A stretch of DNA of 64,000 nt from Colocasia esculenta (taxonomy: Eukaryota > Streptophyta > Magnoliopsida > Alismatales > Araceae), in assembly GCA_014218235.1 (NCBI GenBank), contig CM024755.1, positions 102,342,948 to 102,406,947 on the forward strand, read 5' to 3'. Position 1 is the stretch's first letter; every line of letters begins with the position of its first letter. Below are positions 11,929 through 24,371 of the stretch, one piece after another. The notes under the pieces are model-generated. The model did no database searches and was not told the origin of the DNA. It worked only from the letters and a program-made list of their open reading frames with translations. The position numbers and the translations under genes are program-made.

Positions 11929-14900
11929 TTGCAGGAAGGTCGTGCACCCAACTCAAATGTGTGGTTTCTTGATAGTGGGTGTTCACGACACATGACAGGA
12001 GATAAAGCTAAGTTCTCATTCCTGATTGAAAAGGAGGGAGGTTCTGTCACTTTTGGAGGTAAAAATAAAGGAAAAATTATTGGATCTGGAAAGGTTGGTC
12101 AATCTTCCTCAAACTCAGTTGATAATGTTTTATTAGTTGATGGTCTGAATTATAATTTGCTGAGCATTAGCCAACTATGTGACAAAGGTCACAAAGTTGT
12201 GTTTGAATCAGATTTTTGCAGAATAATTGACTCTTCAACTGATAAAATAAAATTCTTTGGAAAAAGAGAAAACAATGTTTACATGATCAACCTTGATAAA
12301 AACTTTTCTGAAAACATTTGTCTTGTTGCAAATAAAAATGAAATTGCATGGACTTGGCACAAAAGACTTGGTCATGCAAGTTTCAGAACAATAAATAAAC
12401 TGTTAAGGCTGAACTTGGTTAAAGGTCTTCCTGAATCTTTTCAAATGTAGAAAATCAAGTTTGTGGGATTTGTGCCCAAGGAAAACAAACAGAAAATCTT
12501 TTAAAACCTTCAATGATGTACTCACATCTAAGCCACTAGAATTGCTTCATATGGACCTTTTGGCCCAACAAGAATTCTAAGTCTGAGTGGCAAAAGATAT
12601 GGTTTTGTCATTATTGATGATTTTACTAGATTTACATGGGTTATCTTTTTATCCCACAAAAGTGATGCTTGCCTTGAATTCAGGAATCTCTTTACCACTG
12701 TCTTAACAAGTTTTTCTTATAAAATCAAAAATATTTTGACCGATCATGAGGGTGAATTTGAAAACAAATCTTTCTCTGATTTATGTGCTGAACTTCACAT
12801 ATTTCACAAGTTTTCTTCACCAAGAACTCCAGAACAAAATGAAGTTGTGGAAAGAAAAATAGAACACTTGTGGAAATGGCAAGATCCATGCTCTTGGAAA
12901 GCAAATTGCCCAAATCCTTCTGGGCTGAAGTTGTAAATACAACAAATCATATTTTCAATAGAGCATTGGTCAGACCAAAAATCAGAAAAACCCCTTATGA
13001 GTTGTTGAAAAACAAAAACCCAACCTTGTCTTATTTCAAAGTCTTTGGGTGTAAATGTTTTGTGCATAACAACAATAAAGAAAGCCTTGACAAGTTTGAT
13101 GCTAAAAGTCATGAAGCCATTTTTCTTGGCTATTCTGAAATTTCAAGAGCTTTTAGAGTTTATTCTCTCAAAAACAAAACTGTTGAAGAATCTCCACATG
13201 TTACTTTTGATGAAAATTCCTTTTCAACTCACTATTCTAAATCTTGCAGGGACTGTCAAGATAATGAAGAGGATGACTTCATTGTTGATTCTTCACCAAC
13301 TGTTGAGGAGAATGAAGACATTGGTGAAAATTTGAACAATCACTCACCTACTCCAAGTGGATCAGGTAATGTTGTTCCAAATTTAAATGCACCTCAACAG
13401 GTAATTCCTGAACACAGAATTTTGAGAGATCACCCAATAGAAAATGTTGTTGGTAATGTACATGATAGGGTAAGAACTAGATCATCATTCTTGAATGCAA
13501 TTCATGAAGACCCACTAGCACTAATTTCCCAAATTGAACCAAAGTCAATTGATGAAGCTCTAATGAATTCAGACTGGATAAATGCAATGCATGATGAACT
13601 TCATCAATTTGAAAGAAATCAAGTGTGGGAATTAGTACCTAGACCTAGTGACCAATCTGTCATTGGCACTAGATGGGTATTCAGAAATAAATTGAATGAA
13701 AATGGTCAAGTCATAAGGAATAAAGCTAGACTAGTTGCCAAGGGGTACAACCAAGAATTTGAATTGATTTTGAAGAGTCATATGCCCCTGTAGCTAGACT
13801 AGAAGCTGTAAGAATATTCCTTGCTTTTGCATCTTCATTGAAATTTAAAGTTTATCAAATGGATGTCAAAAGTGCATTTTTGAATGGATACATAAAAGAA
13901 AATTTTTGTTGAACAACCTCCAGGCTTTGAAAATGAAAAATATCCTAATCATGTTTTTAAGCTTCATAAGGCTCTCTATGGTCTTAAGCAAGCTCCAAGA
14001 GCTTGGTATGACCGTTTGAGCTCTTTTCTGCTTGAAAAAGGATACTCTAGAGGTAATGTTGATCAAACTTTGTTCACAAAACTGTAAATAAACAAATAAT
14101 TAGTCCAAATTTATGTTGATGACATAATTTTTGGATCCACCAATAAGGCCTGTGCACTGAATTTGCAAATCAAATGAAAACTGAATTTGAAATGAGCTTG
14201 ATGGGAGACTTACAATTTTTCTTGGGATTGCAGGTTAACCAAACTAGTGAGGGAATCTTCATAAGCCAAACCAAATATGTCAAAGAACTTCTGAAAAGGT
14301 TTGACTTCCAGAACCTCAAGCACTCAAGCACACCCATTGCAATTAATGTGAAACTAGAAGAAGATTCACTTGGTAAGTCAGTAGACCCAAAGACATACAG
14401 AGGTATGATTGGTTCTCTACTCTATCTCACCACTTCTAGACCTGATATTCAATTCAGTGTATGCTTGTATGCTAGATTTCAAGCAAATCCTAAAGAAAGT
14501 CACATGTTAGCTGTTAAAAGAATTTTCAAATATCTTGTTGGAACATGTGATCTTGGTATTTGGTATCCTGCTGATTGTAAATTAGATTTGATTGCCTATT
14601 GTGATGCTGATTATGCTGGGTGTAAACTTGATAGAAAAAGCACAAGTGGCTTATGTTTGTACTTATGTGGCTGCCTAATCTCTTGGGCTTCCAAAAAGCA
14701 ACACTCAGTTGCTCTATCAACTGCAGAGGCTGAGTATGTTGCAGCTGGTCGATGTGGCACTCAAATTCTTTGGGTGAAACATCAGCTTCTTGATTAAACC
14801 AAGAGTTAGGTTGTGTTCCCATTCTTTGTGATAACACAAGTGCCATAAATCTGTCTAAAAACCCAATTCAACATTCTAGAACAAAACACATTGAAATTAG

Positions 14901-15060
14901 GCATCATTTCTTGAGAGATGAGGTAGCAAAGAAATCTTTTGAACTCCTCTTTATTGAAACTGAAAAATAAATTGCTGATATCTTCACTAAACCTCTTCCT
15001 GACAGCAGATTTTCATCCTTGAGGAGAGAGCTTGGTCTTTGCAAATGTCCATCTTCTTGA
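11929..15060 (+). pseudogene. pol: copia pol: protease, integrase, RT, RNase H (broken)
   Basis: Domains appear in copia order. Protease: FLDSGCSRHMTG near 11967, then the NLLSISQLCDKGH segment. Integrase: WHKRLGHASF near 12355, then an acidic-residue core (12540-12860, including ILTDHEGEF) and the C-terminal KVFGCKCFVH at about 13039. RT: ALMNSDWINAMHDE near 13560, ARLVAKGYNQ, MDVKSAFLNGYI at 13859 and VYVDDIIFGS near 14113. RNase H: YCDADYAGC near 14598 and STAEAEYVA near 14718. The C-terminal IADIFTKPLP ends at the stop 15058-15060. Frame breaks occur after about 12450, 12865, 13765, 13905 and 14085, with an in-frame stop near 14968. No functional polyprotein can be made from this copy. 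Confidence 0.9.
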
Positions 15061-16745
15061 TAACTCTCTTTGGGTTGAGTGTTTAGGCATGTTCTGAGGG
15101 GGAGTTACTGTTTCATCATTCTTCTTTGCTTCCTTGATTCATGTTGTTCACATCTCTCTCAAATCAACTTCCATTTCTTTTTGTTAATAAATTCTTCAAC
15201 TCACATTGTGTTGAAATTCTTGGTATATCAAATGGTGATTTGAAGAAGGACAAGTTCTGCTTGTCTGGACACTTTCACTATGCGAGAGTATATGTCTCCG
15301 CCAAGTATCAAGAATTAAATATGCAATTGTTGAGGGGGAGCTTTTGTTCTTCAAAAAGAAACATTTCAGTTTTCCCAATTCTTACTTATCTTTATCCTGA
15401 TGAAAATTTTTGGAATCATCATTTCAGGGGGAGCTAATGAATTCACTAATCATTCTTTTACAAAATTCAAGATTCCTCTTGAGTTATATCAACTTCCACT
15501 CATGATGTGCTCATTAAGTTTGTCTAGAACCTCAAAATGACTTTTTGATTGACCTACTACATTTTTGCAGTCAACTCTCAACTATACTCTTCAAGACTAC
15601 ATAAATTTAAATCTCTTTCCAAGACTGAAAAATCATGTGTGCTTTGAATTTAAACACCTACTTTGCAACTGATGTGAGATATAAATGATCTAAAATTTAT
15701 AAAATTGTCCTTCCATTTATTATTCAACAGAGCAATGGCACAAATGCTGAGAAACTACAAACCTTCACAATGAATGAAGTGCCATGTATGTCATGAGGTA
15801 TTATTGCTATCTCTGTTCAAAGGGGTTCAAAAATAAAAAAAAATGATCTATACATTTTGTTGATGACTGAGTAACTGGAAATATTGGCGTCTGATAAACG
15901 TATATTTTCATGTCAAAAGGTTGTCATTTACTCCTTGAAACTGGATAATGGGTAAATCTTTAGTAACCAAGGACTATGGTGTGTAAAAAGCATTAGTTCT
16001 TGAGTGAAAAGGATTTACTACATTTAATAGTTTGATTAAGATTAAAAAAAAAATGTGTCCAAGGAGAATTACTTAAAATCAATATCCTTGTCTTCCATCA
16101 GTGTGCTCAAAGTTGTTTAACTTCATCACAAGTGATTTCAATCTAAAAGACATTTCTATTTCTTTGGATTTGGAGAATATGGTAGTTTGTCATTGGCTAT
16201 TGAATGTTTTATATCACTCAAACTATCATTTTAATGGCTCAAGTCAATTAATGAAAATATCTTGTAGGTTGTTGTGTAAAACTTGAAGTTTGTTGGATTT
16301 TTGTAAAAATATGACAAATAAATTCTTTGGCCTCTTAAAAATCCTTGTCTCGTTGATTCCATCCATATTTCATCATGTTAAAGATTTCCCAAAATTTACA
16401 AAATTTTCTTCATGCTCAAAACATCAAAACTTCTTCAGGCCAGGTCGACACATCCACACTCCTGTGTCAACACATTCATAGCCCAGGTCGACACACCCAT
16501 GTCTTGTGTCGACACAGTGGCGGTTCTTGGCGGGTCTTTCTCATGGGCACTGGTTAAGGAATACCTGTACCCGCGGGTTATCTTACCAAAACCCCCCTTT
16601 TTCTTCTCCAGGTCGACCCATGGCCGCCATTTGCCTTTGAAAACGGCAAGAGTTTTCATTTCCTTTCCTCCTCACATCCTTCTCTGTCTCCATTCTCTTT
16701 CCCCCATCTCCTCCATACCCTGTTCATCCTTCTTCTCCTGCAACC
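15061..16745 (+). other. Non-coding spacer between pol and env-like gene, with repeated purine tracts
   Basis: No coding region is supported. AGGGGGAG-type tracts recur at about 15097, 15332 and 15426; a similar one lies at 21978, and the true polypurine tract is at 22411-22423. GTCGAC sites cluster at 16444, 16487 and 16508, about 240-300 bp before the env-like ATG. Repeated polypurine tracts after pol are a described Sirevirus feature. Confidence 0.7.
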
Positions 16746-19700
16746 ATGGATCTCAAGCAAATGCCGTGCCGTGGTGCTCAGTCTAGGGCAACCGCCAGAC
16801 CTATTGCAGTGGAAGAACAACCCACAGAAAGGAGAAGCAAGCATCGACATGACCTTGTTGCGTAGCCAGGGGGTTCTTCTGCATCTCCTACACCATCAAA
16901 GAGAGGTAGGGCATCCTCTTCCAGTAGAGGTCCTTCCCAAAGGGGATCTACACACCCTATGAGGAAGATTTTGGCCTCTTCCCCTAAAGTTTCTGCGGAA
17001 TCTTCCTCAACTTCATATGGGTCATCTCAGCCCTCTGAGGCAACCCCTTCAAAGTTGGCTAGTGAAGGGAAATCTATCCTAAAGCCTAGAGCTGTGGATT
17101 TAGTCGACAATAACTTAGCCACTGCCTTCCCTGAAGTCTTTCAATACTTCAGTTTTCAGACTTGGCTGCCATTCATATCTGAATTCAGGACCATATATCC
17201 CAGACTTGTTCAAGAGTTCTACTTGAATTTGGAATGTACACCTGAGGGTTACCAATCTGAGGTCAAAGGTGTATTGATAGATTTGCCAACTGAGTTGGCT
17301 GCGACATTGTTTATAATTTCTGATGAAGGTGCTGACTACCATGAATTTGAATTTGACCTTCATGAGGCTTATTCTTTGTTGACTGGACTCCTAGCTGATA
17401 AGTCTGACCCCAAGCAGACTTATGTCACCAGGTTTAACACCAACACCTTCCCACCTGTCTTGAGACTGATCCATCACATTCTCACCACCATTATCACACC
17501 TCAAGGTGGTGGAAGGGACAGGCTTACAGATATCTAGAGATTCATCCTATACTGCATGAAGAAAGACATAAAGATCAATTTGCATGTGATTATGTACCAG
17601 ATAATGTCAGAGACTACAAGGAAAGATCTACATAGATCCCTTCCTTATGCAGCTCATCTCACACCAGTTTTTCAGCATTTTGGAGTATCTTTTGAGAATG
17701 AGCAAACCCAATCAATCCCTAAGTCCAACATCTATTACTTCAAGCATTTGCAAAAGTTCATGGGATTCAGACTTGAAGGTGATCAAGTAAGAAGAGGTCC
17801 TGTAGCTGTTGAAGCCCCAATGGTTCCTGAGATTGTAGAACCACCTCCTGAGGTTGCCCAATCTCCACATGATCAAGAGGACCAGCCTCCAAATGAGATT
17901 GGAGCACCTATACCCCAGGATGTTCGTCACACACCTCAATTTCAAGCCTCTTCACCACATCTCCCTGATGTGGAAATTCCTTCTTTCACTCCACATTACC
18001 AAGCATCTGCCTCTGCTTCCACTGGTGGACCTTCTGTTCCACCAGAGCTATATTCTTTTTTGAATGACAAGTTTGATACCATCACCTCTTCCATCCTCCA
18101 GATGTCAGAGAGTTTTGAGCTCAGAATTCAAAGGTTGGAGAATTCCGTGAATGCTCAGTTCATTAAGCAGAAAGAAACAGCAGATCATGCCACCCAAATA
18201 TTTAACAGGCTAATTGGCACTTTGGGTGATGCATCCCTTCAGTTAAAGGAACATCAGGACATGCTGGAAAAGGTCCTTGAAAGGAATTAGTAAATTCTCA
18301 GAAGAATTTATTCAAAGTGTCTCAGATTTCAAAGACTAGACTTTCATTTGCTCACATGGTTGATGATTTGGAAGGCATGAAGAACCTATCAGCTCACATA
18401 GACAATGAGATGTCTACTCTTAAGAAGGAGCTCAGAGATATCAACATACATGGATTTGCAAGCTCTTCTTCAGGTTCACAGCCAATTTCAGCTGACTTGT
18501 CTACCTTTCAGTCCAACATGTATGAAAACAGTCAAAGGTTGGAAGAGTTGCTACACACAAGGTTGTCAACAATGCAAACTCAACTCAGATCCAACCTTGC
18601 AGCAATTGTAAGGCCCTCGAATTTTGTTGCATTATTTGTATTGCATGTGAATACTTCATGTTTGTGTATGTACGTATGTAAATATCTACGTATGTATTAA
18701 CTATTTATACTTATGTATGCATGTGTATAATTAGTTGTAAATAATGTGTGAATGGTATGATGGTAGCATGTACGTGATAGTATACATAATGCATGTATAT
18801 ATGTATAGATTATGCATGGTTTTCTGCATGTTTTGAGTTTTGTCCGAAGGCCAGCTTGACGTCAATATCAATGGACGTTTGTGTTGTGTAGGCGTCAACC
18901 ATATGGACGCCAACACTAATCCCAGCGTCCAGCGATGTGGACGCTAATTTCTCTGGCCTGCATGCGTTGCAGAGCCGAAAATCCCGGGAACAAGCTACCC
19001 CAACCATTGGGGAGCTGTCCCCAACGGTCTGAAAGGCTTCTTGTCAAGCCTGCGTGAAAGGAGAGCCCCCTCTCCTATTTACAAAGCCCTTTTTGCAACC
19101 CTCAACCCTCTCTTGGCTCTCTTTGCAAGAGGAGAAGAAGGAGAAGAAAACCCTAGAGAAAACTGTGAGAAAACCCCACCCTTTGCAAGCTTGGATTCGA
19201 CCTTCTGAAGCTGTTCCTGACCATCTACCACGACAAGGAGCTAGCTGAAGTGAAGGAGGAGGCTTCCCCGACCTCATCTTGGAGGCATCTTCGTCCTAGA
19301 ACCCAGAGGAGAGCAATTGTGGAGCTTCTTGGGACTGCCCAAGGAGAGCTTCTCCGACCATTTAGATCCGTCTGGAGTATTTTCTAGAGGCAAGTAACCT
19401 ACCCCTATCGTCCATGTAGATGTCAAGTAGGGTTTTATCATTTTTATGTATTTTTCCTCGTGTCCTAGATCCCCCATTCACCTTTTTATTTGGAGTTCGG
19501 TCTGTGTTTCTACACAGACAGGAACTTGGCGTCAATGCCCTTGACGCCGAGATCCCTAATGTGCATCCAACGATCTTGCCGTCCACTCCTGGAATGGCCA
19601 GAGACCGCCGTTAAGGTCTCCAGGACAGAACAGTGAGCTGTTCTTTCTGGTATATGATTATTTTCGATGTGTTTTCGATGAGGATATATGGTAAACCTAT

Positions 19701-21951
19701 TATGATATGTAATATGGATGTCTGAATGTGTGGTGAGATCTTTGTAATTTCTGTGATTTGGGCATAAATGGTTTTATTATGGAGAATGTATGCATGATGA
19801 GACCTAGACCATGTTCTTTACCGTTTGTGCAATTCATGTGAAGTTGGATGCCCTAAAAATTTCTAAACCGTGAGTGGGTAAATCAGTCCATGCTCTGAAT
19901 TTTTGGGAATTTTCTCCATGCTCCTCTGATTTATTGAATTTTCTGAAATGGAATTAGAAAAACATGTGTAGGATTGTTAAAATTCCAGTAAATCGTGTGT
20001 TGTGTAATAAATCCAGAAAAATTTCCTGTGGTATTGTGTATATCGGGTTCAGGGTTATGATCTGTTAAACTGAACTTTTATGTTATATACCATGATAAAT
20101 TGAATTTTGTATAATGTGGGAATTTATGTTAAAATTTCTGCAATTGCATTTTGGATCAGAAAAATGTGAAAATTTTCATGTGGGGTCGTAAAACTGAAAT
20201 CAGCATGTGGTTAAATTCTCAGGTCATTTGGACAACTATACCATGCAATATGAATTTTCCATGCAAAAATGGGTAATTAATGCATGCCATTGTGAAATGA
20301 TTTAAATTCTGTGTAACCCAACCTGATTGGTGAAATTTCCTGAATGTCATCTGTAGTGGCATGATTAGGAAAACAGAGTCATGTTGCGAATGAGAGAATG
20401 AATGAGAGGTAAGTGACATGTGTAAAGATATGCGTTAAAATCGGTAAATGTGTAAATCGTGCCAAGTGTGACACTGCTTCCATAGAGGGCAGTGGAACCG
20501 TATCAGGGAAAAGTCCCCCTGAGAAGGTTCAATGTGTTGTGATCCTAAGGGCATTAGGATGAAATCCTGGAGGTGGACAAGTACCACTGGTTAGGGTGGA
20601 GACTTGTTCTCCCGGTCTGCGCAGTCCAAGAGTCGTCACTGTATTGCCTAGGTGACGTCTATGTGTATGTGATGTGATGTGTCCTTCTTATGGTGGTTTG
20701 GACTATGTGTCACGGCACTAAAGTGTAAAGTGTGAATGTGATTGTGATCATGTCCAAATTGTGTAGTGTGAACAATGTGTAAATGTGAATGTGTAAATGT
20801 GCAATGTGTAAAAAGTGAAGTATGTGAATTAGAAATTGTGTAAAAATGTGAAATCAAAATGTGAGGATGTGAAATTGAAATCCATGATATGATGATCTGA
20901 AATCATGTTAGAACAGCAACATAAATGTGGTTATGATCATGTGTTATATGTGTACAATGCGTAGAATCCATGCTAGGGACAATCCTTACTTATGTGTAAC
21001 CCATTCCATGTGTGTTTACTCTCACGTTGTGGTTTGAATGAGAACATAGCTTTCATGAGTTAGATTGTAAAGTGTTTAATCATGTCAAAACATCAAGCTT
21101 AAAGCATGTAAAATGGTTATGTGCATGCGTAAGAATGAGAAGTAACCATGTTAGCAATGTTTTCTTTCATGTATGTAAACTAGTCATGCTAAACTTGCTT
21201 TCATGTCTTCGTTTAATTGAAGGTAAACCTTTCATGTGTTGGAATGATTAGAGAGCATGTGATAGGAGATTTTGATTTAGAAAATCTGAAAGCATGAATC
21301 ATGTGTCATTAATAGAATTACCATGATAGGAGTTAATTTCAATGACAAGCATGCTACATGATGGTGTCTTGTAAATGTGTATGTAAAACCTGCTATGATA
21401 TGTACATGTATGATAGATGTAGTGTTATTTGCTGAATCTTTTAGACTCATTACTTGCTTCGGCATACAGGCGTAGTTGGTGACGACACCCTTGCGGAGGA
21501 GGCAGTGGAGACCGACTCCGAACGTGGAGATTAGATCGTTGGTGTACCTTGCGATATTTTGATTTCATAAGTATGTAATTGCAACATTGTACTAGAATTA
21601 TCATGGAAAGAAATGTTTAAGTGTGGACAATTATGTATTTGATTTTCAGCAATTTAATTATGTGGACTTTTGGTTCTTTAAATGTCATTGCAATCATGTA
21701 TGTTAAGTGTGGATGATGAATGAAATGAAGACAGTGGTTCTTTTACTTCCGCTACTCTGTTCTTATATTCACGTGTATCTCAGCTGAATGTTATTGTTGG
21801 GTAAATGTCCCACTGTGGCAACGTTCACTATACCAACGTGGGTTGGTATAACCGTACCGATATAATGAGGGTCGCTACAGCAATGGAATCAAGGCTGAAG
21901 ACCATTGAGTCCATCCTTCTTCCTCTTCTTCCTCCTCCTCCACCTGCTTGA
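16746..21951 (+). pseudogene. env-position gene of the copia element, split by a solo LTR
   Basis: One frame runs from ATG 16746 to 18290 with internal TAG codons at 16863 and 17535 and a third at 18288. The next segment (18317-18606) is in another frame and is coiled-coil-like (LEGMKNL, LKKELRDI, RLEELLHTRL). After the inserted solo LTR, reading resumes at 21885 (ESRLKTIESILLPLLPPPP) and ends at TGA 21949-21951. The middle (17100-17700, AFPEVFQYF, LVQEFYLNLE) resembles a domain seen in other plant transposon proteins of unknown role. I see no signal peptide or clear membrane segment, so "env-like" is only positional. A structural or RNA-associated protein is an alternative. Confidence 0.65.
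18607..21879 (+). mobile_element. Solo LTR, gypsy family C, inserted in the env-like gene
   Basis: Starts TGTAAGGCCCTCGAATTTTG, ends GGGTCGCTACA, and is flanked by the perfect 5 bp duplicate GCAAT (18602-18606 and 21880-21884). The 3273 bp length and internal blocks match the LTR family of element A. There is no PBS or interior, so it arose by LTR-LTR recombination after insertion. It has inverted-repeat clusters in U3 (18855-18945) and in U5 (19526-19549), with the leader-type AGAGGCAAGTAACC near 19386 between them. Confidence 0.92.
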
Positions 21952-22410
21952 TGTATTTTATCTTTTGATGATGTCAAAGGGGGAGAAGAAAAACACTTGT
22001 TTTTGGAATGTAATTGAATAGCTGTGTGAATGAGAAGGAATGAAATACTTGTTTTGAATGTGATTGAAAATCCTTGGAATGAATGATTGTCTATGAATGT
22101 CAATGAATGAATGATTGTCTATGAATGTCAATGAATGGATGATTGTAAATGTCAAACCTTGTATGGTTTTTTTTTTTGGCCATTAATGAAAAGATTTGGT
22201 TGTCAGTAACATTGTGTACTTAATTGTGCAAAATTGTCAAGTGTTGCTAAAATGTGCTCAATGGCCTTTGATGAATATAAATGAAAATGCTAAAACATGT
22301 GCTCATTGTCTTTCAGTATGTATGTGATTGAATATTGTGTGAATAAATGGCTTAAAATCACATTTCATTGAAAATTCAAACCTTCATGTGGACTTAATGT
22401 TGCCATCATC

Positions 22411-22423
22411 AAAAAGGGGGAGA
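22411..22423 (+). promoter_or_regulatory. Polypurine tract of the copia element
   Basis: AAAAAGGGGGAGA, one base before the 3' LTR start at 22425. Confidence 0.85.
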
Positions 22424-22424
22424 T

Positions 22425-24008
22425 TGTTGGGTCGAGTGTGAATTTAATACATTTCCCCTCATAATTTTGATGATGACAAGTTGTGATTTTAATGCACAAT
22501 GAATGGAACATGTTAGATACATCACACATGTTATAACAATATTCAAAAAGCATATTTCCAAACACATTTTGTCATATATATTCATGATAATACATTGGAC
22601 TAATGATTTATGTGTTTATTTCTCAGGGACATACATTTCTTGCAAGGGTAGTGTCGACACACCCACTACTGGTGTCGACACAGGGTATCAAACCCTAAGG
22701 CAAAGTCATGAAGAAATGGTCAAGTGTGTCGACACAGTCCCAGGCAGTGTCAACACTAGACCCAGCTCCCAGAGAACCCAGTTGACAGGTTGGGACAGTG
22801 TGTCGGCACAGTCCCAGGCAGTGTCGACACTAGTGACCTCTCCTAGAGGGCCAGTTTTGCAGAAATGGGACAGTGTGTCGACACACTCCATGGTCAGGTC
22901 GACACACTCCAGAAACTTTTTCACTTTAAGTCCCACCTGGACACGTGGCACTCTAGGGATCTTGTGGATCGGCCTTGAATCATGTGCCCACGCACCCCAA
23001 GGGTACTTTTGGACACATTGGGCTATAAATACCCTCCTATTGGCCATCCAACCAAGAGAACACCTCAGAGCCTTCCAGAAAAGTTTCTTTGGCGGCAAGA
23101 CATAGGTCTCCTCCCCGTTCTTGCTCTCCTTGTGCTGCTTCAAGCCAATTCCCATCCTTGCAAGCACAAGAAGTGAAGATTGATCCATGAAGATGAAGTG
23201 AGATCACTTCCAAGGGAGCAGATCGAGTAGAAGCAGCCAATTGAGAAGAGTTCAAGGAAGATCCAGAGGCACAAATTGCAGAGCATCGCCCAGGGACTTC
23301 AAGAGTTCAAGCATCTTCTCAATTCAGTCTTCTACGAGGGAGTTCATCTGAAGAACAAGGATTTTACATACAACTCCTCAATTCCCCTTAGTTCTTCTGA
23401 GTCATTCTTGAGATTGTGCATGATTTGTTGCACTAGTCTCCTTGAATGAACTCTTTATGGATCAGATCATTGCTAGAGGATCTGGATCTTGTTGTTTTGA
23501 TTTAGCAAGTTGGTTGTGAGCCTTTGTGCTCAATTGTGTTGAGTCGTCGCACTCAGGTTGTGGTTGAGCAGTTGTCCTCAGGTTTCTAGAGTAGTCTTGC
23601 TCTAGAGGTTGTGTGTGAGTTTGTGAACTCAGTGTGTTGGAGTTGTCGAGCTCCAGTGTGTGGTGTATTCAAGTTGAATAGTGGAGCCTCACTGTGTGAG
23701 GGGTGGATGTAGGAATCACATGGTGTGATTTCCGAACCACCTAAAAATCTCTGTGCAGTGGTTTGATATGTGATTTAACTTTACTTTGCGTTAGATGTAT
23801 GCATAGGATTTTTTATTTCACTTCTAATCAACTTGATCACACACTTTAATCACTTAATTCACACAATCACTCATCAGATCTGTGAATTGCTTTTCTAAAT
23901 TATCTCTGATTCAAAGCATCTTTAAAATTGGCTAAGCTTTCGCAGTATTTGGCCTAGATCTATTCAACCCCCCTTCTAGATCTGCTCCATCCCTTTTTTG
24001 ATTCTACA
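22425..24008 (+). repeat. 3' LTR of the copia element
   Basis: TGTTGGGTCGAG to TTCTACA, nearly identical to 7973-9557. In the palindrome cluster (22651-22902) two of the eight sites have decayed, one to GTCAAC (about 22749) and one to GTCGGC (about 22802). The TATA box is at 23024. Confidence 0.95.
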
Positions 24009-24371
24009 AACCCCCTTCTTGATTTACAATCTTTTACTTGGGGATTCCCTCTCGGGTAAATCCGATTGACTTCAAGAAGAACTCCATAAGTCCCTAAATT
24101 CTGTGGATTCCCTCATGGTATGGGGCAAGAGGACCTTTACCCTCCCAGTTAGCTAGCCCATTCACCCGATTTTGAGTGAGAGGTGAGAGAATTGGCCTCC
24201 ACAAGTTGAGTTAACACACGACTGCAACATTTAAAAGATTTTAGGGTGTTGTTTGACAACATTATTTGTGTAGAAATCCATCTTTTTCCTAATAACAGTA
24301 TAGTTAATTGGCCTAATCATTTAAAATTAGTAGGTTGTGTGCTAATGGACTCTTGGTTAAATTCTGTCAGC
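24009..24371 (+). other. Continuation of the DNA that received the copia element
   Basis: AACCC at 24009 is the right target duplicate. The following 360 bp continue the sequence broken at 7972, so they belong to LTR G1 and its junction to element D. No clear PBS or LTR end is visible, and no coding region is supported. Confidence 0.5.

Larger units (their letters stand above)
7973..24008 (+). mobile_element. Sirevirus-type Ty1/copia retrotransposon
   Basis: Two nearly identical 1.58 kb LTRs (7973-9557 and 22425-24008) flank PBS, gag, protease, integrase, RT, RNase H and an additional env-position gene. The 5 bp flanks match: AACCC at 7968-7972 and 24009-24013. The element is 16,036 bp, or 12,758 bp without the nested solo LTR and its duplicate. 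The copia gene order (integrase before RT), the long coiled-coil gag extension, repeated AGGGGGAG tracts after pol and an extra 3' gene are known Sirevirus traits. All three genes are broken, so this copy is not autonomous. Confidence 0.95.
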
